Below, one piece after another: positions 35,560-45,416 of a stretch of DNA of 64,000 nt. Under the pieces are notes generated by a model. It searched no databases. It was given only the letters and a program-made list of their open reading frames with translations, and had not been told where the DNA came from. The stretch's first letter is position 1. Every line of letters starts with the position of its first letter. The DNA is from Clostridia bacterium (GTDB lineage: Bacteria > Bacillota > Clostridia > Oscillospirales > CAG-272): positions 147,088-211,087 of the forward strand of contig JAGAVJ010000013.1 of assembly GCA_017942005.1 (NCBI GenBank), given 5' to 3'. A program made the position numbers and the translations under genes.

Positions 35560-35836
35560 GAATAGTATAATCAAAAACGATGACGAAGTGCGTCTGAGAA
35601 TATATGATTCCACAGCGAGCCGGGGATGGTGTGAGCCGGTGAATTTCAGCTTCTCAGAAAATCCCTTCCGAGTTGCAACGCTGAATTGTAATGCTTGCAT
35701 AGTAAGCCGCGCCGGATTTCCTCCGTGATGGGAACGCGTCTGATGGGACAGCGAAAAAGACGTCCACGGCAATCGCAGTTTTTGTGATACTGTCATTGGT
35801 CCTGTTCCGATTTCTCGGAGACAGGACTTTTTTAAT
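35560..35836 (+). ncRNA. T-box leader of ileS
   Basis: The leader shows stem I marks (CAGCGAGCCGGGGATGG with GTGTGAGCCGG, typical of the distal stem I), paired arms TCTGAGAA/TTCTCAGA, and an AUC triplet at 35661-35663 placed where the Ile specifier would sit. An antiterminator with GCGTCT/AGACGT arms encloses a T-box-like TGGGACAGCG (35744-35753). A terminator stem GTCCTGTTCCGA/TCGGAGACAGGAC plus T-run lies at 35799-35834. Uncharged tRNA-Ile should bind and allow read-through into ileS. The specifier assignment is inferred from position. Confidence 0.85.
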
Positions 35837-35859
35837 AGAAAAAGAAAAGGAGCAGTATA

Positions 35860-38800
35860 ATGTTGTACGAAAAGGTTTCTGCCAATTTGAATTTTGTAGA
35901 CAGAGAAAAAGAAATTGAAAAATTCTGGCGTGAAAATCATATCTTTCAGAAAAGCATTGATACAAGAGAAAAAGGACGCGAGTTTACATTTTATGACGGA
36001 CCTCCAACGGCAAACGGAAAGCCGCACATCGGCCATGTGCTGACCCGTGTCATCAAAGACATGGTACCGCGGTATCAAACCATGAAAGGCTGCCACGTTC
36101 TGCGCAAGGCCGGATGGGATACACACGGTCTTCCGGTCGAGCTGGAAGTGGAAAAGGCCGTTGGCATCAATGGAAAAGAACAGATTGAAGCATACGGTTT
36201 GGAACCGTTTATCGAAAAGTGCAAGGAATCTGTTTGGAAATATAAAAGTATGTGGGAAGACTTTTCCTCTACGGTCGGCTTTTGGGCAGATATGAACAAT
36301 CCCTATGTCACCTATCATAATGAATTTATTGAATCGGAATGGTGGGCATTGAAACAGATATGGGATAAGGGGCTGCTCTATAAGGGATTTAAAATTGTTC
36401 CGTATTGTCCGCGCTGCGGCACGCCGCTTTCCTCCCATGAAGTTGCACAGGGATATAAGACGGTAAAGGAACGTTCTGCCATCGTGCGTTTCAAAGCCGT
36501 TGGAGAAGATGCCTATTTCTTGGCATGGACAACGACGCCTTGGACACTGCCGTCCAACGTTGCGCTTTGTGTTAATCCTGACGAGCACTATTGCAAGGTT
36601 TCTGCCGCCGATGGACGGGTTTATTATATGGCAGAAGCGCTGCTGGATACCGTTCTTGGTTCTTTGAAAACAGAGGATACACCGGCATACAGAATTCTTG
36701 AAACCTATGTTGGACGAGAGCTGGAAGGACGTGCCTATGAGCCGCTGTTTGCATGTGCCAAGGCGTGCGCGGAGAAACAGCAGAAAAAAGGCTTTTATAT
36801 CACTTGTGACGGTTATGTTACCATGTCTGACGGTACCGGTATCGTTCATATCGCGCCTGCATTCGGTGAAGATGACGCAAATGTCGGCAGAAAATACGAT
36901 TTGCCGTTTGTCCAGTTTGTCAACGGCAAGGGTGAGATGACGGAAGAAACCGCATATGCCGGAAAATTTGTCAAGGATGCAGACCCGCTTGTGCTGTCCG
37001 ATCTTGACAAAGAAGGAAAGCTGTTTGCGGCGCCGAAGTTTGAGCATGAATATCCGCACTGCTGGCGCTGCGGCACACCGCTGATCTATTATGCGCGGGA
37101 TTCCTGGTTTATCCGCATGACTGCTGTAAAGGAACAGCTGATCCGCAACAACAATACGGTCAACTGGATCCCGGAATCGATCGGCCGCGGCCGCTTCGGC
37201 GATTGGCTGGAAAATATCCAGGATTGGGGCGTTTCCAGAAACCGGTATTGGGGTACGCCGCTGAATATCTGGGAGTGTTCCTGCGGTCACAGACATGCAA
37301 TCGGTTCCATCGCAGAATTAAAATCGCTTTCCTCCAACTGCCCGGATACAATTGAGCTGCACAGACCCTTTATCGATGCAGTCACCATCCGCTGTGAGAA
37401 GTGCGGCGGTGAAATGCACCGTGTACCCGAGGTCATCGACTGCTGGTTTGACTCCGGCTCCATGCCGTTTGCACAGTGGCATTATCCTTTTGAAAATGAA
37501 GACAAGTTTAAAGCGCATTTCCCGGCAGACTTTATTTCGGAAGGGGTAGACCAGACACGCGGATGGTTCTATTCCCTGATGGCAATTTCGACGCTGCTCT
37601 TTGACTGTGCGCCGTACAAGAACGTATTGGTGCTCGGTCATGTGCTGGATAAAGACGGACAGAAAATGTCAAAATCCAAAGGCAATGCCGTCGATCCTTT
37701 TGAAGCACTTGCTGCATACGGCGCGGATGCGATTCGTTGGTATTTTTATTCCAATTCCGCACCATGGCTTCCGAACCGTTTTTATGCGGAGGCTGTGACA
37801 GAAGGACAGCGCAAGTTCATGGGTACTCTTTGGAACACCTATGCGTTTTATATCCTGTATGCAAACATCGACAGTTTTGATCCGACGCAATATACGCTGG
37901 ATTACAGTTCGCTTGGCGTTATGGATCGCTGGATTCTCTCTCGGCTGCAGTCCACAGTCAAGGCAGTGGATGAGAATCTGGCATTGTACCGCATTCCGGA
38001 AACCTGCCGCGCATTGACAGATTTTGTCGACGAGCTTTCCAACTGGTACGTTCGCCGCAGCCGTGAGCGCTTCTGGGCGAAGGGAATGGAGCAGGACAAG
38101 ATCAATGCCTATCTGACGCTCTACACCGCGCTTGAGACGCTCTGCCGGGCAGCAGCGCCGCTTGTGCCGTTTATGACGGAAGATATTTACCGCAATCTTG
38201 TCTGCTCGGTTGATAAAACAGCGCCCGAATCCGTGCATCTTTGCGATTTCCCGACAGTACGGACAGAATGGATTCTGCCGGAACTGGAAAAGGAAATGGA
38301 AGACGTTCTTGCAGTTGTAGTGCTTGGCCGTGCCTGCCGCAACCAGGCGAACATCAAGAATCGCCAGCCGGTCGGACGGGTCTATGTCAAGTCCGATTTC
38401 CGTCTGCCGGAATTCTGCTGTGCGATCATTGAGGATGAGCTGAATGTCAAGAATGTGGTCTTTACCGATCATGTCCGTGATTTTACCACGTACACCTTCA
38501 AACCGCAGATGCGTACACTCGGTCCGAAGTACGGCAAGCAGCTTGGTGCGATCCGTCAGAGTTTGACGCAGCTTGACGGCAATACTGCGATGGATGCGCT
38601 GGAGCGGGACGGCGTCCTTGTGCTTGCACTTTCCGACGGAACAGAAGCACAGCTGACAAAAGAGGATCTGCTCATCGATATGACGCAGAAAGAGGGATAT
38701 GAATCGGTATCCGATCACGGCATCACTGTCGTCATTGATACAGCTCTGACACCAGAGCTTTTGGAAGAAGGCATGGTGCGTGAGGTGGTGTCAAAGATTC

Positions 38801-39015
38801 AAACCATGCGTAAGGATTCCGGTTTTGAGGTGATGGATCATATCGAAATCGGCGTTGAAGGCAATGACACAGTTGCAGCTGTAATGAAGAAGAATGAAGC
38901 ATCCATCTGCACGGATACGCTGTGCGACCACATCGAATACGGCAAAGCTGCAGAAAACGCAAAGAAGTGGAATTTGAACGGCGAAACGGTGATGCTGTCG
39001 GTGACAAAGCTGTAA
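35860..39015 (+). CDS. ileS: Isoleucyl-tRNA synthetase, type 2 (IleRS2-like)
   Basis: A 1051-residue class I synthetase charging tRNA-Ile. HIGH is at residues 56-59 in KPHIGHVLTR, the editing (CP1) domain includes LAWTTTPWTLPSN, and KMSKSKGN begins near residue 602. The GWDTHGLPVELEVEKAVGI form, the overall length and the lack of an obvious C-terminal zinc finger place it with eukaryote-like type 2 IleRS, a class often associated with low mupirocin sensitivity. AAAAGGAGC precedes the ATG. It is transcribed alone under the T-box and ends in a strong terminator. Confidence 0.95.
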   Translation: MLYEKVSANLNFVDREKEIEKFWRENHIFQKSIDTREKGREFTFYDGPPTANGKPHIGHVLTRVIKDMVPRYQTMKGCHVLRKAGWDTHGLPVELEVEKAVGINGKEQIEAYGLEPFIEKCKESVWKYKSMWEDFSSTVGFWADMNNPYVTYHNEFIESEWWALKQIWDKGLLYKGFKIVPYCPRCGTPLSSHEVAQGYKTVKERSAIVRFKAVGEDAYFLAWTTTPWTLPSNVALCVNPDEHYCKVSAADGRVYYMAEALLDTVLGSLKTEDTPAYRILETYVGRELEGRAYEPLFACAKACAEKQQKKGFYITCDGYVTMSDGTGIVHIAPAFGEDDANVGRKYDLPFVQFVNGKGEMTEETAYAGKFVKDADPLVLSDLDKEGKLFAAPKFEHEYPHCWRCGTPLIYYARDSWFIRMTAVKEQLIRNNNTVNWIPESIGRGRFGDWLENIQDWGVSRNRYWGTPLNIWECSCGHRHAIGSIAELKSLSSNCPDTIELHRPFIDAVTIRCEKCGGEMHRVPEVIDCWFDSGSMPFAQWHYPFENEDKFKAHFPADFISEGVDQTRGWFYSLMAISTLLFDCAPYKNVLVLGHVLDKDGQKMSKSKGNAVDPFEALAAYGADAIRWYFYSNSAPWLPNRFYAEAVTEGQRKFMGTLWNTYAFYILYANIDSFDPTQYTLDYSSLGVMDRWILSRLQSTVKAVDENLALYRIPETCRALTDFVDELSNWYVRRSRERFWAKGMEQDKINAYLTLYTALETLCRAAAPLVPFMTEDIYRNLVCSVDKTAPESVHLCDFPTVRTEWILPELEKEMEDVLAVVVLGRACRNQANIKNRQPVGRVYVKSDFRLPEFCCAIIEDELNVKNVVFTDHVRDFTTYTFKPQMRTLGPKYGKQLGAIRQSLTQLDGNTAMDALERDGVLVLALSDGTEAQLTKEDLLIDMTQKEGYESVSDHGITVVIDTALTPELLEEGMVREVVSKIQTMRKDSGFEVMDHIEIGVEGNDTVAAVMKKNEASICTDTLCDHIEYGKAAENAKKWNLNGETVMLSVTKL

Positions 39016-39130
39016 CGACGGATGTATATGGAGGCAGAGGGACGGTCTTTCATAAACGGCATTCTCCCAACCCTTGATCAATAACCGATTGTATCGGGAA
39101 AATGAAAAATTTATAAACAGGATATCTATA

Positions 39131-39172
39131 AAATACACCCCGAACCGATTGAAAACGGTTCGGGGTGTATTT
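39131..39172. terminator. Terminator after ileS
   Basis: A 17-base perfect stem (39131-39147 with 39156-39172, arm ACACCCCGAACCG) with A-run and T-run on both sides, so it can work in both directions. Confidence 0.9.
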
Positions 39173-39213
39173 GAATTTTATTTGAAATTTGATGCGCGGT
39201 TTTCGGTAAGGAT

Positions 39214-39430
39214 AACGTGAGTACGATGAGGAGATGCTTTTTGAAAAAAGCACCTCCTCAAACTCCACCGCAAAAACTTTTAAACAGAGAAACCAATAAA
39301 ATATGGATAAATCAAGCAAAAAAACGCACAGTTTTGGTCTGATTTATTCATATAAAGTTTTTTGAAAAGGGTATGGGGAAAACTTTTCCCTCAAAAAAGT
39401 TTTCCCCGAGAATTCTATCGAACTTACGTT
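39214..39430. mobile_element. MITE-like element with TAAGGAT target duplication
   Basis: Starts AACGTGAGTACGATG and ends CTATCGAACTTACGT. TAAGGAT abuts both ends. It carries both internal hairpins: GAGATGCTTTTTG/AAAAAGCACCTC on the left and GGGGAAAACTTTT/AAAAGTTTTCCCC on the right. It lies between convergent ileS and the exonuclease gene. Confidence 0.8.
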
Positions 39431-39457
39431 AAGGATATTTGTCGATGGCAGTCTGCT

Positions 39458-40492
39458 CTATTTGGATTGCTGTGTCCGCTGTATTCTGTGAAGACGGACC
39501 ATTCTGCGCGCTTGTTCATACCGCGCTTTATAGGGGTCTTCATACGGATGCATTTCCGACATGGCGGAATACAAATCGGTTCTATCGTTTTCCGCGTCCT
39601 TTTGCGCAGGAACAGCTGTGGTGATACAAAGATACCGTCCGTGTGCCTCACAGCTGCACAGCGTCATCATTTCTGTTTTTGTACAGCGGATCCATGTACC
39701 TGTGCTGATTGCGGCGCCGCAGACGGGGCAGGCGACGCGCTGTCTGCGTGCGGCATTCAATGCCTCACCCGGTGTACGGAACGCGCCGGGAATGACAGCG
39801 GGGCGTTCTGCTGCGCTGCTCATGCTTTCCTGCTCTTTGGTTCCCGGTTCCGGTATGGAAGTGGGCGCCTTTGCAGCCAAGTGACCGGCGTTTGCGGCAT
39901 CCATTTTTGCTTTCAGCAGCGGCGTGAGGATTTTCTCATTTTCATTTAACAGATGTGCGAGTATTTTTGCGGTATCTTCTGCATCGGAAAGCGCATTGTG
40001 ACGAAATTCACCGGAAAGCTGCAGCTTTTTCAGCAGTGTGCTGAGACTGGGAAACGGCGGAACAATATTTGCAGCACGGCATAAAATCGGTTGGATATCG
40101 TACATAGGAGGCAGATACTGTTCTGCATTTGTCACAAAACCATTGCATTTGATGCGCAGATTCTGCAAAACTGCGGAACGGTCGGCGCTCCCAAAGGTAA
40201 AAATCGGACCGTTTGTGCTGTTTGCAAATATCAAAAACTGTTTGAATACGGTGTGGAATTCTGGAGCTGCAGCAAGCGCTGCAATGTCCAGGTGCAGTGT
40301 GTCCAAAATAACCGGATGTACATATTCCGGAGAAATGGGGCGGATCAATGAATAAAAACGCTCCAATATGGTTCCGGTTTCATCCATACGAACCGCACCT
40401 GCGGAAAGTATCTCGTTAAAATAATGAAATTGTTCGCCTGCGTGATATGGTGTAATGCACCACTCAAAATCGGCAATGACCCATTGCTTCAT
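39458..40492 (-). CDS. DEDDh 3'-5' exonuclease with C-terminal zinc-ribbon-like region
   Basis: About 344 residues. The N-terminal 190 residues are a DnaQ/RNase T-type fold: IADFEW (first D and E), a middle Asp around TFGSADRSAV, and HNALSDAEDTAKIL with the His and last Asp. The C-terminal half has a Pro/Ala/Glu linker and a CPVCGAAISTGTW ... LCSC cysteine set that may bind zinc. It could trim RNA or proofread DNA; the substrate is unknown. ATG at 40492 has AAAGGATG upstream. Confidence 0.8.
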   Translation of the reverse strand: MKQWVIADFEWCITPYHAGEQFHYFNEILSAGAVRMDETGTILERFYSLIRPISPEYVHPVILDTLHLDIAALAAAPEFHTVFKQFLIFANSTNGPIFTFGSADRSAVLQNLRIKCNGFVTNAEQYLPPMYDIQPILCRAANIVPPFPSLSTLLKKLQLSGEFRHNALSDAEDTAKILAHLLNENEKILTPLLKAKMDAANAGHLAAKAPTSIPEPGTKEQESMSSAAERPAVIPGAFRTPGEALNAARRQRVACPVCGAAISTGTWIRCTKTEMMTLCSCEAHGRYLCITTAVPAQKDAENDRTDLYSAMSEMHPYEDPYKARYEQARRMVRLHRIQRTQQSK

Positions 40493-40576
40493 GCGGAAAT
40501 CATCCTTTTCATACAGTATTCTATTATATGATATCATGTTTTCCGAAAAAAGTCAAGAATTCTGCTTATTTTGCAG

Positions 40577-40742
40577 GGGGGAAACGATGAGGGAAACTTT
40601 TGAAAAAGTTCCCCTCATACTCCCCTCAAAACTTTTTATCGAGGGAAATTTTAATCCGGGGTTGTACATTTGTCACCTTATCCCAAAAAAGTTTTTGAGG
40701 GTTATAGGGGACTTTTTTCAAAAAGTCCCCTAATCGTACCCC
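40577..40742. repeat. Diverged MITE-like repeat
   Basis: GATGAGGGAAACTTTTG/AAAGTTCCCCTCAT on the left and GGGGACTTTTTTC/AAAAAGTCCCC on the right, with ends related to but degenerate from the other copies. It lies between the divergent exonuclease and J-protein genes. Confidence 0.5.
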
Positions 40743-40825
40743 TTATTTACAAGGAGTTCAAATTTTTACGGTATGATTAGCAAAACAGCAGAAAAATTGA
40801 TTCAGAAGAAAGAAGGAGTCTATTG

Positions 40826-41470
40826 ATGCCGCGAAACGATCCCTATCAGGTGCTGGGCGTCCGACCGGATGCCGATGCGGAAGAAATCATTGCCGCATAC
40901 CGCAGTCTTGCAAAAAAATATCACCCGGATCTGAATCCGGGCGATGAGGAGGCCAGTGCACATATGCGTGAACTCAATGATGCCTATGCTGAAATCCGTG
41001 CAAAGGACAGTGTGTTTGCCAAAGCTGGTACCGCATGGTCAGAAGAAGGTACATCCGGTGCGAAACCGTTTGATTCTAATGACATAGGATCAGAACAGCA
41101 GCAGCGGAAATACCGGAATGTGCATGATGCACTGCAAAAGGAACAGTTTGATGCCGCATGGTCCCACTTAGAGCGCATTTCTCCGCGGGGCGATATTTGG
41201 TACTATGATGCCGCATATGTGCAGGATGCGCTTGGAAATCGTGTGCTGGCACTGTATTATGCAAAAAAGGCATGGGAGATGCAGCCGGAATCCGATGTAT
41301 ATCAATCGTTCTATGAATCTCTGTGCAGAAGTTCGGATACACAGAAAGAAGCTTCTGCACAGAGAGAAAAGCGTCAGAAGATCATGGATCACATCAAACG
41401 GATCATACTGCTTTTTTGTGCCTTGGGAATGGTTGGAAGCGTAATTTTTCAAGCATGCAGTGCAATGTAG
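40826..41470 (+). CDS. Membrane-anchored J-domain protein
   Basis: A 214-residue protein with an N-terminal J domain (about 5-65) containing [20 protein letters not shown] and the HPD motif at 33-35. A helical middle region resembles tetratricopeptide helices ([40 protein letters not shown]). One membrane helix lies at the C-terminus ([16 protein letters not shown]). It lacks the zinc and client-binding domains of DnaJ, so it would recruit DnaK to a membrane site. ATG 40826 has AAGGAG upstream. Confidence 0.85.
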   Translation: MPRNDPYQVLGVRPDADAEEIIAAYRSLAKKYHPDLNPGDEEASAHMRELNDAYAEIRAKDSVFAKAGTAWSEEGTSGAKPFDSNDIGSEQQQRKYRNVHDALQKEQFDAAWSHLERISPRGDIWYYDAAYVQDALGNRVLALYYAKKAWEMQPESDVYQSFYESLCRSSDTQKEASAQREKRQKIMDHIKRIILLFCALGMVGSVIFQACSAM

Positions 41471-41557
41471 CAGTAGGTATATAAGGCTTTGAAAAGCACC
41501 GTGATGTTTCACGTGAAACTATACAATTTATGAAAATAATACAAGATAGTATATGAA

Positions 41558-43531
41558 TTATTCTTCTGTTTTGATAATTTCGGATGCAAAATCCGTATAT
41601 TGAATCCAGGACTTTCCGGGAATACGATAAATGATACTGAATGCCGCTTTTCCGGATGGGTTGCAGAGTTTAAACAGAATGGTATTTCTTCCTTTGTGGA
41701 ATGGGATGCTGTAAAAATGTTTGTTTTCCAGTGTCCAACACCCGACAGTACGGTTTTCTCCGATGAATGTACCGTTGATCCACAATTTAAAAGGTCCTTC
41801 GCAGCCAACGGTGACGTCGACCGGGCGATCTTCAGGAGAATCGATATAGCGGAACAGATACGAGACGGCGGGTCCTGTGGAGGAATAGAGATCACCGGCT
41901 TCAAAGTAATCCTCTGTGATGGAAACCGCCTCCGGCATGGTGCGTGCATCGGCAGGATCACAGGGGAGGGTACCGTTAGACACAGAGAAGAACGTTGTTT
42001 CCTCCAGATATGGGATGTCGATATCAGCAAACCGGTTCAGATGATAATCACGTACCGGGTCTTCCCAGGGGAGATTTTGCGGCAGCTGCATATGAGAACC
42101 GTATGGGATGTACGGCGATACATCGGTCAAATCGAAATTGTTGTGGAAAAACGGACCGTAGCAATACCAGATATCCGCACCGTTCAGACCGAAAGAATAG
42201 GGGATTTTGGTACCGTCTTCCGCTGTGAAGCAGACGGCAATCCGGTTTTCCTGGTTCAATGTGGTACAGGTGGGTGCAATAACAAAGGACATTGATACGG
42301 TTTTCTGTGTGCCGCCTGCGATTGTGACGGTGTCCTCCGATACAGTGCCGACGATGCCGTCCGGTGCAGTCACAGAGATGGTACCGCTTATGTCCTGATT
42401 TGCAGAAAGTGTCAGGAGGACCGTCTTCTTTTTCTCCAATGGGAGTACAGGATCGCCGGCATAATCAACCTGGAAGGTGAGGGCAGCCGGGAGGGGCTTG
42501 GTTGTTGGAATTGGTGTGTAATCCGGTTTCTCTGTGATGACCACATCTCCCGGAATACTGTCGCATAAGGTCATGCCGACAACGGCTACATCTTTTGCAA
42601 GCTCTGCAATGGAACAGTCCGGACGGCGCAGCTTGACGGCAGCTTTGATGCCGGTATCGGTAAAGCCGTCTTTGTGCAGCAGCATATCAGCGCCGCGGAT
42701 GATGCCGACAAGAGACGCTGCGGTCGCACAGATACAATCGGTATCATATCCCATAGCACAGCCGAGGCGGATGGTCTCACGCATATCGCCGTGGCCGAAC
42801 AGAAGCGCAAGCAGGGTAAAGGACATATTCTGGTAAAGGTTGGTGCAGTCGGGATGCCCGAAATGACGGATGATGGCACTGCGGATAAACTTCCAGTCTT
42901 TACCGGCTTTCCAGAGCCGCAGCGTCATGGAAAGCGCAGCCGCAATGCGGGATTCTGCCGGAATTTGTGCAAGCGCTTCTTCTATGAGCACCGGAATTGC
43001 AGCAGTATCATCATAGAAGAACGCGGCAGCCTCCGCATATGCGAGGAAATATTCTGCCCATACGGAATCGGAGAGATGATCCATATGACCATCCATGGAA
43101 ACGTACTGCATTGTTTTTTTCGGCTCCCCGGGGCAGATACATGCCCAGATTTCACTGCGGATTGGACATCCCATACCGTTGCAGTAAAACCGGTTATTAA
43201 ACGCACCGGAGACCGGCGGCAGGATTCCGCGTGCGTAGTTTTTCATAAAATACGCATATTCGCCGGGACCATAGGGGACATTGCGGTAAAATGAATCTGC
43301 CAGATCTTCGCTTGTAAAATAAATTCCCTTTTCTTCCATGACTTCCAGCCAGAGAATCTGGAGATCAAGGTCGTCGTTTGGCAGTGCAGTGTGCAGAATG
43401 GATTCGTCAAGCGGATAATCAAGCAGTTCCTTGCGTCCTTCCGCTGGGCCGCCGGCAGTCCCGCCGACACACTTGCCGAGAAAACAGCCGTAAACCTTGT
43501 CAAAATAGGTTTGGTAAGCAATGGATTTCAT
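41558..43531 (-). CDS. ADP-ribosylglycohydrolase-family protein with C-terminal beta domains
   Basis: A 657-residue protein. The first 330 residues are DraG/ARH-like and all helical, with GCFLGKCVGGTAGGPAEGR at the start, the metal motif NDDLDLQILWLE and a second metal motif GYDTDCICATAASLVGIIRG. The remainder is beta-rich with an Ig-like part (LTLSANQDISGTISV) and a lectin-like end (CEGPFKLWINGTFIGENRTVG). In carbohydrate loci such proteins probably cleave an N- or O-glycosidic bond of an unknown ligand. A GCTTTTGT/ACAAAAGC hairpin lies between AAAGGA and the ATG, again an SD-hairpin-start layout. Confidence 0.85.
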   Translation of the reverse strand: MKSIAYQTYFDKVYGCFLGKCVGGTAGGPAEGRKELLDYPLDESILHTALPNDDLDLQILWLEVMEEKGIYFTSEDLADSFYRNVPYGPGEYAYFMKNYARGILPPVSGAFNNRFYCNGMGCPIRSEIWACICPGEPKKTMQYVSMDGHMDHLSDSVWAEYFLAYAEAAAFFYDDTAAIPVLIEEALAQIPAESRIAAALSMTLRLWKAGKDWKFIRSAIIRHFGHPDCTNLYQNMSFTLLALLFGHGDMRETIRLGCAMGYDTDCICATAASLVGIIRGADMLLHKDGFTDTGIKAAVKLRRPDCSIAELAKDVAVVGMTLCDSIPGDVVITEKPDYTPIPTTKPLPAALTFQVDYAGDPVLPLEKKKTVLLTLSANQDISGTISVTAPDGIVGTVSEDTVTIAGGTQKTVSMSFVIAPTCTTLNQENRIAVCFTAEDGTKIPYSFGLNGADIWYCYGPFFHNNFDLTDVSPYIPYGSHMQLPQNLPWEDPVRDYHLNRFADIDIPYLEETTFFSVSNGTLPCDPADARTMPEAVSITEDYFEAGDLYSSTGPAVSYLFRYIDSPEDRPVDVTVGCEGPFKLWINGTFIGENRTVGCWTLENKHFYSIPFHKGRNTILFKLCNPSGKAAFSIIYRIPGKSWIQYTDFASEIIKTEE

Positions 43532-43544
43532 CTTGTAAATACAG

Positions 43545-43950
43545 CGGCTTTTGTATGATACACAAAAGCGTCCTTTCTTTCCTTTGTGCCGGGAAGGTAC
43601 ACATACTGCATGCCGCCCCGGTGAAATTCTTATTCTAATTATACCGCAGAATTAGAAGAAAAGCAAGACTGAAGCGCAGAAAAAAACAATCCCCTAAAAA
43701 CGAAAAAACGCCATATAAATTGGTTTGGATGTATTGCAATGTGAAAATCTATTGTTGCCGTATAGGATTTTTTTACCTGTGCGGATATTATGCATATAGA
43801 AAAAGCGTATCGGCTGCTTTCACAATCGGTACGCTTTTTGAGACGATATTGCTTTCGTTCCGGTGAAGCTTGAAAAAAGCAAAGAAGCGACAAGCGTTAG
43901 TTGCATTTTTTGAAAATCTGCAACAATTTTGATTTGCACTGAAATAAAAT
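43545..43950. other. Intergenic stretch, no supported gene
   Basis: Between the ADP-ribosylglycohydrolase-like gene and the repeat at 43951 there is about 400 bases of AT-rich DNA. Short frames here lack ribosome sites. Confidence 0.4.
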
Positions 43951-44116
43951 TGACGTGAGTTTGATGAGGAGATGCTTTTTGAAAAAAGCACCTCCTCAAA
44001 CTCCACCGCAAAAACTTTTCAGATATAAAATATCATACAGTACGAACAAAAAACACAATATTTATCCGTTTACCCAGTTTAATGTTTTTTTCCAGGAAAT
44101 TTATCGAACTTACGTT
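43951..44116. mobile_element. MITE-like element with TAAAATT target duplication
   Basis: Starts GACGTGAGTTTGATGAGGAG and ends TTATCGAACTTACGT. TAAAATT abuts both ends. The left hairpin is intact; the right hairpin has been reduced to a few bases. It inserted immediately downstream of the dehydratase-like gene. Confidence 0.8.
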
Positions 44117-44120
44117 AAAA

Positions 44121-45416
44121 TTAAGTCGTTTCCTTGTGCTTGTCGTGCACATTGGTTTTCTTTGCGTTGGCAAGCATAAGCTTCAGGCGGTTTTCCTGAT
44201 TGACCTTGGTCGCGCCGGCGTCATAGTCGATTGCCACGATGTTGACGTTGGGATTGCCCTCTTTGATGGGACGCATCATGCCTTTGCCGCAGATGTGGTT
44301 GGGAAGGCAGCCGAACGGCTGTGTACAGACGATATTTTCCACGCCGGATTCAGAAAGCTCCAGCATTTCTGCGGTCAAAAGCCATCCTTCGCCCATTTTG
44401 GCACCGACATTGATATAGCCGTTGGTCAGCTTGATGATGTGTGCAAAGTGTGCAGGCGCTTCAAAAGTCCCGTCTTCTTCTATGATTGCAATGAGGTCGT
44501 CTTTCTTCCGATTGAAAAACTGGAACAGCAGCTTGAAAATACGGTATGTGACGGGATGCAGGCCATACAGCTTGTAGTCGGAAATAGAGGAGTAGACGGT
44601 ATACATAAAGAAGTCGAGAAGCCCCGGCGTCACCGGTTCCGCACCTTCATTGACTAAAAACTGTTCCAGACCGTTGTTTGCAAGCGGCGAATATTTGACG
44701 AAGATTTCTCCTACGATACCGACACGCGCACAAGGACGCAGGGTACGCGGCAGTGCAGAGAACTCCTTTAAAATTGCGCGGTAGTTTTCTTTGACTTTGT
44801 GATAGGACACAAATGTCCCATGAGAAAGCTCCTCTGCAAGTCGTTCTGTCCAGCGGTCGGCAAGTGCCTGTGCGGAACCTGGGGTGTTTTCATACGGACG
44901 GCACTGGTTGACAAGCGACATCAATAAATCTGCATATAAAAATGCATACAGCATTTTATGGATCAAGGGAAGTGTCAGTTCCAGACCGGGGTGCTTTTCA
45001 ATGCCGGCAAGGCTGATGGTAACGACAGGAACCTGCGGATAGCCGGCGTTTTTCAATGCTTTGCGGAGAAGAGAGACGTAATTGGAAGCTCTGCAGCCGC
45101 CGCCGGTCTGAAAGAATATCAAAGCTACCTTATCCGGGTTGTATTTGCCGGATTTGATCGCATTGATAAACTGCCCGATGACCAGAATGGCGGGATAGCA
45201 TGCATCGTTATGCACATGGCGCAGTCCTTCCTCTGCAATCTGCGGTCCGGTTGTCTCAAGAAGTTCCACATCGTAGCCGAAGTTGCGCAGAACACCGCAG
45301 ACCATTTTAAAATGCATGGACAGCATCATCGGTACGAGAATTTTATAATCTTTTTTCATTTCCTTGGTAAAGGAAATATAATCCTGTTCCGGGACTGCCT
45401 TTTTTTTACTGTTCAT
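44121..45416 (-). CDS. Acyl-CoA dehydratase/DUF2229-related protein, partner of the activase
   Basis: A 431-residue protein matching the C-terminal part of the large (about 1400-residue) activase/dehydratase fusions of Clostridia. Cysteines that could hold an iron-sulfur cluster occur in HNDACYPAILVIGQF, FFQTGGGCRASNYVSL and CTQPFGCLPNHICGKG. It follows the activase gene on the same strand and its leader begins at that gene's stop codon, so the two act together. The substrate is unknown; benzoyl-CoA or 2-hydroxyacyl-CoA chemistry is inferred from the family only. Its start is preceded by a three-codon mini-ORF ATG GTC ATA TAG. Confidence 0.82.
   Translation of the reverse strand: MNSKKKAVPEQDYISFTKEMKKDYKILVPMMLSMHFKMVCGVLRNFGYDVELLETTGPQIAEEGLRHVHNDACYPAILVIGQFINAIKSGKYNPDKVALIFFQTGGGCRASNYVSLLRKALKNAGYPQVPVVTISLAGIEKHPGLELTLPLIHKMLYAFLYADLLMSLVNQCRPYENTPGSAQALADRWTERLAEELSHGTFVSYHKVKENYRAILKEFSALPRTLRPCARVGIVGEIFVKYSPLANNGLEQFLVNEGAEPVTPGLLDFFMYTVYSSISDYKLYGLHPVTYRIFKLLFQFFNRKKDDLIAIIEEDGTFEAPAHFAHIIKLTNGYINVGAKMGEGWLLTAEMLELSESGVENIVCTQPFGCLPNHICGKGMMRPIKEGNPNVNIVAIDYDAGATKVNQENRLKLMLANAKKTNVHDKHKETT

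Noticed and set aside
43535..43580. ADP-ribosylglycohydrolase leader as a full member of the SD-hairpin family
   Set aside because: A GCTTTTGT/ACAAAAGC stem follows AAAGGA, but about 15 bases then separate it from the ATG and the ATGGTCATA text is absent.
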